A DNA stretch of 64,000 bases from Tetrahymena thermophila SB210. Taxonomy: Eukaryota > Ciliophora > Oligohymenophorea > Hymenostomatida > Tetrahymenidae. The notes beneath the pieces are model-generated. The model saw only the letters and a program-made list of their open reading frames with translations. It made no database searches and was not told the origin of the DNA. Shown here piece after piece: positions 25,996 through 38,586 of the stretch. The stretch spans positions 372,001 to 436,000 of the forward strand of contig NW_002476326.1 in assembly GCF_000189635.1 (NCBI RefSeq), written 5' to 3'. The first letter of the stretch is position 1. Every line of letters begins with the position of its first letter. The position numbers were made by a program, and so were the translations under genes.

Positions 25996-27232
25996 AATAA
26001 GATTTTTTCATGTATATATTAATAAATGAAAACTAATTTTTCTAAACATTGTAATCTAACAAGATTAACTACTATTCGTTATAATTCAAATTCATGTTTA
26101 TAAATTGTGATTGATTTATTGATTATCAAATCGGCATTAAAATTCATTCCTATTTTTATCCTTTTTTAATTCATTTTGTGGAGACGAACATATTTAAATA
26201 TCTTAAAAGAATAAGTATATCTTATTGTAAATTTAATTAATAATGATGATATTTGCAGCTTAATATGCGATTTTTAAATATTTATGTAGCTATAATGAGT
26301 ACTTTAACTTTACCGATAAATTTCTGAATAGAAACTTAAAAATTAAATAAGAAATAGTTCATTTTTTGGCTTCTTTGAAATTGAAAGAATTACAATAAAT
26401 TAATAATTGCTGTTTTTCATAATGCTAAAGGTACTACACTAAATTAAAAAATGACATATGATGATGCAATTTATTTAAATTAATATTTTTACAGTTAAAA
26501 AAATAATTAGATATTATTTTTCTTCTTTAAATTTTAAAGAAAATGTTAAAATATCAAAAAAATATGAATTCAAAAATAATTTTGATTGTAAGAGTTAATA
26601 TATTTCTAAAGTTTTAAATGAATGAATTTTATTTACAGTAAATTGTTAAAGAAATAAATATATATTAATGAGTGAGAACTTTCTTTTGTGCCATTTAGGA
26701 TTTTACGTAATATTAAAAAAATCTTTATGAATATTTAATGAAATTGACTATTTCTTTTATAATTTAATTCCTAAATATAAATGAGTGAGCATATATTAAT
26801 TTTTTTAAATTTTTAATAGGATATCAATTATTATTGATTAAATAGAGCAACAAACAATAGTAACTATAAAAAAAATACAGTACCTTGAAATTTTATGTGT
26901 GTAGTTACTTATTTGAGGGTAAATATGATGTGATCAAATTGAAGAATTTATTTATTTTTAGTTTAATTTTTTTTCAAAGACTCAATTAGACTAATAAACG
27001 AATTTAGTGGATGCCAGTATATTTGTTAAATTTAATATGCAAATCTAGTTGTTTACAAAACTTTCTATTGCGCATCACTGATATTAATGTGATAAATTCA
27101 AGTACAAATAAAGCTAAGATTTCATCTTATTATATTTGATTTTTATTAAATCAATTTCTAATAATACGAAAAAATATCTCAGATAAAAAATAAGGTGAAG
27201 AACTATAATTAATATATTTTCATCACTCCTAT
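25996..27232. other. Spacer between helicase and amylase genes
   Basis: AT-rich with frequent TGA in all frames; no gene or RNA recognised. It should contain the helicase 3' end and the amylase promoter, but no specific element can be named. Confidence 0.5.
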
Positions 27233-30200
27233 ATGAGCAAACTCTAATTTGTATTAATTGCTGCACTTCTTCTTGTTGCAGTCTCTGCTAAAACCGCTTA
27301 GGAATGGAAGACACGTAACATTTATCAAATCATCACTGATAGGTAATAAACTTTTATACTTTTTTTATTTTGCGCACAAAAAAACGCCTTAATCATCTGT
27401 CTATCTGGATTACCATTCGCACTATGCTAGATAAATTCAGACTCCTAAACTGCAAAATATTCATGAGATACAGGATAAAACGAGATGATTATCGCTAATA
27501 CAATAAAATTATTATAACATTTATCTCAATAATTTTATTTGAATATGTAGATTCGCTCTTGGTGATGGATCTAAGCCATACTGTGATTTAAATAAATAAC
27601 CCTACTATTGTGGTGGTAACTTCAAGGGTATTGAGAACAATCTTGACTACATTCAAGGTAAATTTTTAATATCTTATTTCGTTAGGGGTATTTAATAAAT
27701 AATACCTTGCTGCTATTTGATTTAAATTGAGAGATTAATAGGGAAATGTTATTTGGTAAATTAACAAATTAATTTGTATATGCTGTCTCTAATATCTATC
27801 TAGCTACGGCTATATGACTCCAATTAATGATTTATATTCAATATTTGTTTCCTTAACATTTATTTTTAATTAATTGGTCTTAATTTATATATAGGTATGG
27901 GTTTCAATGCTATTTGGATCTCTCCTGTTCCTGATAACTACCCCAACTAATTCCATGGTTATGCTGCCAAGAACATGACTGAAATAAACAGCCATTTTGG
28001 TGGTGCTGATGGTCTTAAATCTCTTATTGATGCATGCCACAAGAGAGGTAATCAGATATTCTTTTATCTAATAAATAAATATGGCCATTAAAATAGTCAA
28101 AAAACAAAAACTTACTTTGCTTAAAATATTTTTAATAGCAGAAAAAACTTAAAAATGTTTTTTCTCTTGCAATTACAATTGAAGAATTAATATTTTTTCT
28201 TAAATGAAAGAGTAATCTTTTTGTACTAAGTTTCTTTCGTCATTATGTTGGCAATTACAATTTAAAATAAATTAGTTCTATGAGTTGGCATAATTGAAAA
28301 ATCTTCATATTATCAATAAAAAATAGATAAATTCATGAAAATTTTTCTTAAAGATAAAATCCAATCTAATTTAATGAAAGTTTTTTTCGATAATCAACAT
28401 ACAATTATACTAACAAATAAACTTTTTTTTCTAGAGGAAGACAAATTAAAAATGAAAAAAATTAAATATCTATCAGATTAATTTATCAATTTCTTAAGCA
28501 AAAAATAAATTTAAAAAAAAAGAATATATTTGAATCATTTTATTTTTCATTTTAATCAAAATTAATATTTTTTATTTTATCAAAAATAATCATTTATTAG
28601 TTTTTTAATATTATCATTAATTATTTTAATAATTAGATATCTGGGTTATGATTGATGTTGTTGCTAACCACATGGGTAACACCGATTAAAACTACTCTGA
28701 AAATATTCCCTTCAACTCTCCTGATCACTATCACTCTTACTGTATTATTTCTGATTCAGATTTCGCAACTAAGAATATGTACAACATTCAACACTGCAGA
28801 CTTGCTGGGCTTGCCGACCTTAACTAAGAAAATTCTTATGTTAGCAACTATCTTGTTAACTGGATTAAGGATCTTGTTTAAACCTACAACGTTGATGGTA
28901 TTAGAATAGGTAACATTTTTTAAATTACATACTTTAAATAAAAATAGTACTTTTATTGGAAGATTGAATTGTTAAAGAAATGAAAACTATATTTAACTAA
29001 TCAATTAATAACATGGTAGAATATAAAAAAAAAGAATTATTGCATTATACAATTAAATATATGCTTGAATATCAGATTTATTATCTTAATTATCTATCAT
29101 TATATATTAATTTTTTGAGTTTTTTTAATAAATTAATTCAAGATAAAAAGTTAAAAATAGAAAAGATAATTTGAGATAAATAATTTAATGGCAATCTTCT
29201 ATCAAAATTAATAAAAAAAATAGTTTGAAAGAGTTAAAATTAAAAGTCAGATTAATTTTATCTATTCAAGTAAGCAAATTATTGTAAAGAGAAACAAATA
29301 ATTACTTACAACTTAATTTTTTTAATTTTTAATAATTTAATATTTAGTAACTCAAATAATTAATTATAAATTACTCTAAACATAACAATCTTCCAATATA
29401 AACTAAATATAAATAAACTTGAAAAATTACTACTGATAATTTATTCAGTTATTTATTCGAAATTTATAATCTTGTTTGTACAAATAAATATTTATAAATT
29501 AATATTTATATAAATAGACACTGTCCCTGAAGTACACCCTGACTTCTGGAAATAATATACTACCTCTGCTGGTGTTTTTGCTACTGGTGAAGTTTTTGAT
29601 GGTGATTTTGGATATGTTGCCAGCTACATTCCCTCTGTTGGCTCAGTCTTGAACTATCCTTGGTACTTTAACATGAGAGATATCTTCGTTAACCAAAAGG
29701 ATATGTGGGGAGTTAGAACCTATTACTAAAATTGGGCTAATTAACACGCTGATCTTTCTATCCTTACTCCTTTCGTTGATAATCACGATAATCCTCGTTT
29801 CTTATCTGATCAAGTCTTCAATAATGGTAAAGACAGAAACACTCGTATTCAACTCTTAAAGGGATACACAACTTTCACTCTTACATCTATTGGTATTCCT
29901 ATTCTTTACTACGGTACTGAATAATACTTCTCTGGTAATACTGATCCTTATGACCGTGAACCTTTGTGGAACAGCTTAAACACTAACTCTGATATGTAAT
30001 ATTTTAAGTTCAATTTAAATTAGTTTATTTATTTTTTTTTTTATATTTAATGAGGTACAAATATGTCCAATCTATTTTATATGCTAAGAACATCACTAAT
30101 GCTGGATTATAAGGATAAACTGAAGCTTATTGTGACCAAGATTTATATGCTTTCTTCAGAGGTAAATTGTTCGTTGGTGTCACTTCTAAGTTTAATTAAG

Positions 30201-30394
30201 TTACAAGACAAATTGTTACTCATCCCTTCTCAAATGGTGAAGTTATTTGCAATATTTTCTATCCTACTTAAGATTGCCTTACAATTACTAATAACTCCTT
30301 CAACCTTGTTCTTATTGGTGGTGAAGCTAAGATCTTTGTTCCTAAATCTCTCCTCTAAAAATCAAGTTAATTTTTGAGATCTGCTTCTAGTTGA
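27233..30394 (+). CDS. Secreted alpha-amylase (glycoside hydrolase family 13)
   Basis: The enzyme cleaves internal alpha-1,4 glucan bonds of starch or glycogen, probably in food vacuoles or the medium. Six exons (27233-27342, 27551-27657, 27895-28047, 28637-28909, 29518-29995, 30055-30394) give 486 residues, a usual length for Taka-amylase-like enzymes. Residues 1-19 form a clear signal peptide (MSKLQFVLIAALLLVAVSA). Conserved region I DVVANH is at 130-135. Region II GIRIDTV carries the nucleophile Asp215, whose codon is split by intron 4. Region III GEVF carries the acid/base Glu239, and region IV FVDNHD ends at the third catalytic residue, Asp305. A beta-rich domain C follows from about residue 380. 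All catalytic residues are present, so it looks functional. Introns 3 and 4 are long (589 and 608 nt) compared with the 59-nt last intron. Confidence 0.95.
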
Positions 30395-31813
30395 AATACT
30401 TATTTAAAAAAGCTATCTATTAAAAATTATAATTAAAAAGGTAATAAAAAACCTTCTTTTTTATATAATAAATAATAAAAATAAAAGTATCAAAATAATT
30501 CCTACTTATTCAGAATAAAGTATTATTCTATATATATATATTCTACTATTTTATTTGAATAAATAAAATGAAAATATTATTTTTTAACAAATTTAAAATT
30601 AAAAAAAATTTTCTTTAATAGAATACAAATTTTGATTGTATAATATCTTTATTTAAATTTTTATGTATTTTTTTAATTAATTTATGTAAAATGGATTTCA
30701 CTTTTCAAAATAAAGGTTTAACAATCAAATTACTAAGAAGAGAGTTAAATACTGTTTAACTTAATTAAAATTACTTTTAAATTCATAAAAATTACAAAGA
30801 CATCAAAGAACTTCTTCCTAATTTTAAAAATAAAGTATTATTATTTTAAGTGTATATTTACTTCTAATTTCTTTCAACAAAAAAATAAAAATATCATTTT
30901 TATCTTCACTCCAGTAAATTTAAGTTATTATAAATACCATTAAGATAAAAAGTTATAATCTTACAATATATACTAATTTTAAATTTTAAATGCAATTCCT
31001 TAATTAATTAGATTAAACTAAATAATATTTTCAAATTAAAGGATTCAATAATCAAATTACTAAGCAAGCTAAATTGTAATTAATTTAATTAAAATTACTT
31101 TTAAATTAATAAAAAAATAAAAGAAATAAAGAAAAACTTTTTACTTTTTATAATAAAGTATTCTTTTTTTGTAGATTTTCTACTATTTTATTTGAATATA
31201 TAGATGAAAATTTTATTTTTCGTTCATTTTTTCAAATTTTAATTTTTAAAAAACATTTTTTAACACATAATAAGTAATTATTTTTTTATTTAATTTAATT
31301 AATAAAGATGTTATTTTAAGTGAGTTATGATCAAATAATATCTTAATTTAAATTACTTAGGTAATATTTTGAATTTACTAAACTAAGAATGTAAATAGGA
31401 TATGAAAGAGTTTTGAACAATAAATTATTAACAATAAGTCAAACATTACTTTTAAATTTAAAAATACTTGTAAAGATAATATAATTTTAAATTATTAATC
31501 TTCATTTTTATTCTAATAATTAAAAAATAAACTAAAGACCAAATATTATTGAACATAATCTTATTGGAAATTGCATGAATTCTAAATTAAAAATATAAAT
31601 TAACAAGGAAAATAACTAGTTAGAAATCATTATTACACTTTTGTGTTAGTTTTTATGTTAATTCTGAACATATAAATTTGGTTATTTACAAATAATGCAA
31701 GGAAATATCTTTTTATGAATTTTATCATTTATTAATTACTAAGTATTTCACTCTTACTAACTCACTCACTCACACTCTTATTTACTGATTTGCTTATCTA
31801 CTTATTGTTGTAT
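30395..31813. other. Spacer between convergent amylase and WD40 genes
   Basis: No gene is supported. It serves as the 3' flank of both neighbours. Most of it is the degenerate repeat family annotated separately, and a (CTCA)3 microsatellite is at 31761-31773. Confidence 0.55.
30420..31500. repeat. Degenerate tandem repeat family, about 330-bp period
   Basis: Several blocks recur in order. ATCAAATTACTAAG at about 30724 returns at about 31050. TTAATTAAAATTACTTTTAAA at about 30758 returns at about 31084, and a weaker third version (ACATTACTTTTAAATTTAAA) is at about 31443. AATAAAGTATT at 30513 returns at about 31151, and TCTACTATTTTATTTGAAT at about 30541 at about 31178. The offsets (about 326, 360 and 638) fit two to three diverged direct copies. 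No open frame is shared. Confidence 0.5.
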
Positions 31814-34800
31814 TCACTGCTTTTCATAAATTTCGTTGTATATTTTACGCCAGTTATCAACTTCTCTAGATTTTTGCTTAAAGCTTTCATTTAATTAATT
31901 ATATTTTTCAGTTAACTCTACTTAATCTCCATATTCTTGTCTAAGTTTTTGTATTTATGATTTCAAGTTTATGCATTCATCTTGAGCACTTCTTAGCGAT
32001 GCCATTATCTCTATTTTCTTATACTTATCCTTTAAGTCCTTACTTGTGAACTCAGAGTCATTGTTTGAGTGGCTCTAAAATTTAGCAGACTATTTTTCTT
32101 CTTCTTTTTCAACTTTAAAAAGCAACGACGAATCTTATTCTTGATATGTATTTGTTCTGTTATTTTCAGTCTCATATGGATTTATTTCTGATATGCTTTC
32201 TTTTTCAGAGAAGTATTTCGAGATGGCCTTTGATTACTTTTACTATTCATTCAAAGATTGCAAACCATAAACTGACTAGCCCTATTTTTATTTCAAAAAA
32301 TAATATAAATTTCAAAATTAAAAATTAAAACAACTTACTTTTAATATGGTTGAAATATATCTTTCTTTTTCAGCTAGTTATTTTTATAAATTTTAAACTT
32401 CTTCTTCATTGTATCTCTGAGTAACTTCTAACTTTTGATTTAAAATATTGTTTTGATTTTCTAAATCTTATATGCGATTTTGTTGCATGGAGATGTGCTA
32501 GTCTCTTTCTTGAATTTATTATTTTAATTAAAAGGCCAGGGACTCTAATTCATTACTCTCTTTCTGTTGCTGTTCACTTTTTTCATTTAATAGGCTATTT
32601 GAGTTGATCAAATCTGAAAGAATTTATTAATTTTTCTTCTCTTGCTCTTAATAGTGAGTAATTTTTTTAATCAGCTCATCATTTAGTAAACTTATTTCTG
32701 ATAGCTTATTTGAGCATTACATAATTTCATATTTAGACTTATTTTCTTTATCTTGATTTAATTTAGTGAGCTCTAGCTCTTTTTTGAGTTAGTTGATTAT
32801 TTCAAACATTTCAGTTTTTTCCTTTGTTAATAAAGAAATCATCTCATTTTTACTGTCACAGCTCTACTCTAATTTTTGAATTTCACTCTTTAAGTGTTAA
32901 ATATGATTTTCGTAAGTTTATCTCATTTTACTATCTTTTTAGTATAAGTTGTTATCATCATTTTCATTTTTAAAGCTTTAATTATTGTTATGATTTCCTA
33001 AATCCATGCTATTTCCTTGATTTCTTTCTCTTAATATGGATGGTTTATATTGGCTGTTGACTTGGTTAGAAACTAGGTTAGGCTATTGCTAAATTTATGG
33101 AACAGGTGAAGGAGCTAAAGACTAAGAGATTGGTGTCTTCTCTGGAGTACGAGTGAAACTTCTCACTTTAGATCCAAAAGATTCTCTTGGGTTATTTTAA
33201 TTAATTTTATGTAAGTTCTCATTGCTATTATTATTGGGGTTAGTATATATTTAAGGAGATTAAATGTCTTTCTAAGCAGATGAATTAGTCTATTGAGTGG
33301 GTGTTACTGCTTATTAAAGGTAATTTATTTAATTTGTTTAAATTTGCTTCATTTAATTTTGCATCATCTGATTAAAAGGTGAGCTAACAACATTACTATT
33401 GTTTTGGTTAAGTTTTTAATATATAATATTGTTAATCATAACTTGTTAAATTGAATTTGGAGAGTTGTAAGGATTTGAACTGAGTTGATTCTAAGCAGCT
33501 GTAGCTGAGCTCATGTTATTAGAAAGGTGATTATTTTATTATTGCTAAGTTTAGGCACTCAATTTAGCTGCACTTGAGCTTCTCGGAACAACTATAACTC
33601 TTCCTCCATATTGGTTTGTTACTTAATTAAGGGATTGATTATTTATATTAATTTACTAGTTATTATTGTTATTATTATTGTTGCTGTTGCAGGGAGGTTG
33701 GTAAATCTAATTTTAGTTAGAATTATTCTGCAAAGGTAGATATTATTGGCAAGCTAAAAATTATTCATCTACGTTTTAGTTTAATGACACCTTGACAACA
33801 CTGTTACTTCTTTTTCTTTCATATGGATTGATAGGATTAATATTATTTTATTAGACTTTGTATTGTTGAATTTGAACCTAATTTTACTGATTTTAAAATT
33901 ATAAATTTACAGGACTTCCTATTTTTTATAAGTTAGCAGTGGAAGATGAAGAAATGTTTACTGGGTTTTTAATACCTTACGCATTAATAAAACTATTGAT
34001 TTAATTAGAATCTTGTGCATTGTCTCTTTTTATATTATCCATTTCAAAAGAATTTTTTCTTTCAATTTTTTTTTCACTCTGAGAAATATTGTTGGGAACA
34101 TTTATAAAGGAGTTATTATTACTACCATTATTAATAGAGTCTTAATATGGATTTTTATAATTATAAGAGAAATCTTTTTTCTCGCTACTAATAAAATTAC
34201 CGTTGTTGTAGATGCTATTACCCTTAGCAAAGTTTTGTGAATCTTAAATAGAAGAAAAATTATTCTTCTAATTATTATCTAGGCTTTATTTTTTACCAGA
34301 TAAAGCAGCAAGATTTTAGTTTTCAGAAAAATCTTAGACCCCTTCCTATTCTCTTATTTACTAAGCAGCACTATTCTACTGAGGAATCATTTAAATAAGA
34401 TGTACTGAATTTTATCTAGTTCTGTCCACCACAGCTGCTTATTTTAATGGAGTACTCATTGTTACTGGATTTTCTTGTTACTTTTGAATTTTTACTGGCT
34501 ATTGACCAAAGCTGTGATTTTGGATTTAGTTTTTCTGATTGAGAGTATCTTAATTTGCTTACTAAGGCTTATTGGTAATTAGTTGTTTTTATTCGCTAGC
34601 AGGTTTTTGAGCACTCTCTGGGTTTTTAACACTTTAGTTCTCAAGTCTTTCAAAAGATAACTCAATTGCATCAGTGTGTTGTCTAAATCTACTTACTTCA
34701 CCGAAATTTTAGTAATTAGGATAAACTATTTTATATGTTTTATTAAACTAAGAGCTTTAGTTATTTTGAACTTTAGAGTCACCTTAGATACCTTCGATAA

Positions 34801-37496
34801 GGATTTCTTGGTTTTTATTATCATCTTCAAAGCTAAATAAAAAAATATTTCCTTCTATATCTCCACTAACAAAGCTTCTTTCATTTAGTGAGCAAATAGT
34901 GTTAATTCTACATGTGTGTTTATCAATTTTTTTATATTGCCATGTCCTTAAATTGAATATTCTTATAAGATTGAAGTCACCTACAGCTAATTCATACTCA
35001 TTCAGAAAACCAGCGCAATAAATAGAATTATTGACAAGAATTTTCTTCACTTGCTATCCAGTGCTGATATCCCAAACCCTTATAGTTTGATCGCTGCTTG
35101 CAGTTATTAATTAATTTTCTTTTTCAGGATGCTTATCTACGAAATAAATGTTCTTTTGAGTGTTGTGGCCTTCTAAATTTTTCACTAAAAATCCGTCTTC
35201 CCACATCCAAATTTTAAGTTAGCTATCATAAAAATTAAATTCATAATCAAATAATGTTTAAATAAAATAAAAAATGAATTTAATTTTAATTAATTAAGTA
35301 AGTAAGTAAATAAACATTTCTAACAATTAATTAATTTGGTAGTTAGCGAAAATTGATTAAAATTAAGGAATATGAGAAGTTGATAAGCAATCCGAAAGAA
35401 TTAGGATCTTTCAAATATCATAAAATTCATACAAGTAATGAATGATTGATTTTGTAAATTAATTAAGAAAAACAGTTTGATTTATGGGTTTTATTTGTTT
35501 TGATATTTGATAGTATTTATTTAAATTGTAAAAAAATCTATGGTCGAAAATTAAAGATTAATAAATAAATTAATTTAAAACTATAACGGTAAAACATTCT
35601 AATGAAATTAAACAAATCTATTATCTTTAAATCTTTATTGGTTAAATATTATCTGAATAAAATTTAATATTACCCTCCACCTCCTGCTGTAGCTATTTGA
35701 TTGTTGCTGATTTTGCAAATAGAATTAAGACTTGACACATGTCCATTTTTATTTGTGGTAGAATTTGGTATAATCTAAATTTGTTACATTTAAGTAGCAT
35801 CAATAATATATATGTTTCCAAGAGCATCTCCTGCAGCAATTATATCATGCCCTGTCTTTTCATCAATCTTGATTTTACAAATACTGTATATTTTATCTTA
35901 GCAAGAAAAGGCTTTATCTATTTGGTAGTTTGATTTCCATTTCATTCTAAATATATAATTATCACATGTACCAAATAAGTACTATTAATCTTCTGAAATG
36001 CAAAAATTCCTGCAGCATTGATCATTTTAATAGTTTTTTATAAGAGACTTTGAGATTGGATCCCAGAATTTGATTGAATTATCACAGCTACTGCTAACAA
36101 CTATTTCATGATTAATTCTACAAATTTTATATATTCCAGAAGAGTGAGCCTTAGAAATAGCGTTATCATTTAAGTCTTTAATATCCATTTTAGTTGAAGC
36201 CACAAAACCTATAAAATAAATAATTATGTTTGTTTATTGATGTTAATGTCGTTCATACTAAAAGAAACAAGAATATCAGATAAAAAATTAATAATAAAAT
36301 TATATGATAATTAATTAATTAATTTAGATATATCTATATATCTAATTATCAATAAATTAATAAAATTATCAATTAATATAGCTGTTAAAACCTTAATTTA
36401 CTCAAAATATTTTGCTAATTTTATCTGTTCCTTATTTGCCTATCTTTTAATTCTATAATAAACTATAAAAAATATTACTAAAATTATCTGCATGTACTGT
36501 CTCATCACTCGATGACATCCATCTTTCTATCTGCATCGTGTTGATAAAAGGTATTGTACTATTTTGAGAATAACCAATAATACAATATCCCAACTGTTCA
36601 TCCTTGATGATGTACCAACCTTTAGTCATATTCTATTAAGAAGATAAATAATTTTATTGCTAAGAATCGCTCTCTTAGACATTATTTATTGAATTTATTT
36701 TAAGCTACTTAAAGCTAATATCATTTATTTCATATTTTTGGCTAGGCTTATTCATGTTAATTATGCAACTTTCGCCAATACTTTTTTACTTTTATATCAT
36801 ATTTATGAAATAGTCTATTTTAGCATTAATTATGCCTAAATATCCATACTCGGCTCCAATATCTTACTCAAGTAGGGCTATAGCGTACTAGTTAGAACTA
36901 TTTAAAAAAAAATCTTTGACATTAATTTCTTTGCCAAAATATTAGAAGTATAGCCTCTTTGTGATATTTTGATCAGAAGTTACTATCAGCTTTTTCATTT
37001 GACTTGCCAGCACTATTACATGGTAAGGGCCTACTAAAAGAGCTTCAGCAAATAAATCGTTTGGATTTTCTTCTTGCCTTAGAGTTCCTATACACGAGAA
37101 AGGGTATTATGATTATTGTTAAAAACACTGGCCATTAATAATCTCTTAATTTTCATAATACTAATTGTTCTTATATAGGCCATCGCCCGCTTCACTCAAG
37201 TTTCTATTATCATTATAACTTGCTATTGGCTATGCTTAATTTTTTTCTATTCCTCTCATAAGATTACCATTATTAGCTAATAATTAGCTGTTAATTTATT
37301 ATACCTACTATTGCTAAAGATAAATCTATTGCTGTTATTGTTATTCAGGAATTATTTGTGATCTTCCAACCGCAATAGGAACTTCATTATATTTTTAGTA
37401 CATTTACTACACTTAACTTATCCCTTATGGTTAATAAATAGTTTTAATGTCCGATGATGAACCTCTCCTTTAGCCTAATTATACTGCTTCTTGCAT
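31814..37496 (-). CDS. WD40-repeat and coiled-coil protein
   Basis: This is a scaffold-type protein whose exact role I cannot name. Four exons (37496-36479, 36208-35674, 35222-32339, 32281-31814) sum exactly to 1,635 codons, or 1,634 residues. Residues 1-110 are Gln-rich, and 110-340 contain beta-rich segments that may be divergent propeller blades. Residues about 345-640 hold recognisable WD repeats, with motifs such as NSIKFWD, ATAGGGGQLKIW, SSDQTIRVWD and VSGDIEGNIFLF. About 640-1180 is low-complexity, rich in Gln, Asn and Ser. A long heptad-like Glu/Lys/Leu coiled coil follows to the end (YNEIYEKQ, then TGA at 31816-31814). The join ATAGGGG|QLKIW across intron 2 restores a WD repeat and supports the splicing. 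Such WD40 plus coiled-coil layouts are common in ciliate cytoskeletal or ciliary proteins; that assignment is only inference. Confidence 0.85.
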
Positions 37497-38586
37497 AAAA
37501 TACTTGATACTGGTTTTTATGAATATTGCTTAATTTAACCAAAAATTAATAATTATTTTTATTGTTTATTATTTGTTAAACTAAATAATTACCTATAAAA
37601 ATTCTTGATATTTATTAAGACTTATAATTTTTCAAAAAGTGATTGTTAAATTATACAAAATGAAGTGTTTATTTTTAACTATTTTTTTGATTTAATTTAT
37701 TTTTCAATAATTTTATGAAGATAATACCATATATTATTTATATGTCTTGAAAAAACAATGGTTATGAAAATTCAACAAACTTCTTATTTAATAAAAAAGC
37801 AGAGCTATATTATTAATCAAAATAAATTATTTTGGCTAAAATTTAAATGAATCCTTAGATAACAAATTTATCAATAAATAAATAAACACACAAAAATATT
37901 TTCAAAAACATTAACAAAAAAATAAATTATTTAAAAAAAATAATTTTAGTATTTATTTAATTTGAAAAAATATTTAAAAGTCAAGAATGAATTTCACTTT
38001 TTAATAGGAAAAATAATTTTTTAATTAAGAAAAAGACAAACATTTTTTACTTAATAACTAACATAGACAGACATGAAGTTTAATCAAATTTATTTGTTTG
38101 CAAAAAAAATATTTTATTATAAATTTATTTATTATTTTTTATCAAAATTTTAATTGTATTGTATCTCAAATAAATGTTAGAAATATTAATTTTAAAGTTA
38201 TCTTTCTTGATTTTCACATAACTTTAGAAAATCTATTTAATTTTAACCATTTTTAAAAAATAATCAATTTTAATAGTTATTTTTTCTGGCTTCTGTAAAT
38301 TTTTCACTCTCTGAAAACGCATATCCAGTGTATTATGTGGTTAATTAATGACGAACAGAACGGGCAACAACTATAGGAGGATTATTGCTCTCCACATAAT
38401 GACTCTTAGATATATCATGTTATTTGTTTTATTTAGATATTTTTTTTGACGTAGGAATTTTCTCACTCATTGAAATGATAATGCTGTGTTTTTAATTGCT
38501 TATTTGCTCTTTGAAATTAATGTCAATGTTTTTTTCTTGTAAAGTTGTTATGTCTCTATTTTAATAAAATTATTTTAACTATTTTT
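37497..38586. other. Spacer between two minus-strand genes
   Basis: AT-rich and without a supported gene. It holds the upstream region of the WD40 gene and the 3' flank of the P4 ATPase gene. The exception is a GC-richer island at about 38305-38412 that can form a hairpin. Confidence 0.5.
38321..38410. ncRNA. Possible structured small RNA
   Basis: Within an otherwise almost pure A/T spacer, this stretch has much higher G+C. It has a perfect 9-bp inverted repeat: ATTATGTGG at 38332-38340 and CCACATAAT at 38392-38400, extended by a possible G-T pair, closing a 51-nt loop. No long frame is evident. Read on the minus strand, the 3' arm is followed directly by ACA, which would fit a single-hairpin H/ACA-type RNA, but no H box or family match is shown. 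A chance hairpin cannot be excluded. Confidence 0.25.

Noticed and set aside
33465..33485. tRNA B-box-like sequence (AGTTCAAATCC on the minus strand)
   Set aside because: It lies inside the coding frame of the WD40/coiled-coil gene and no cloverleaf can be formed around it.
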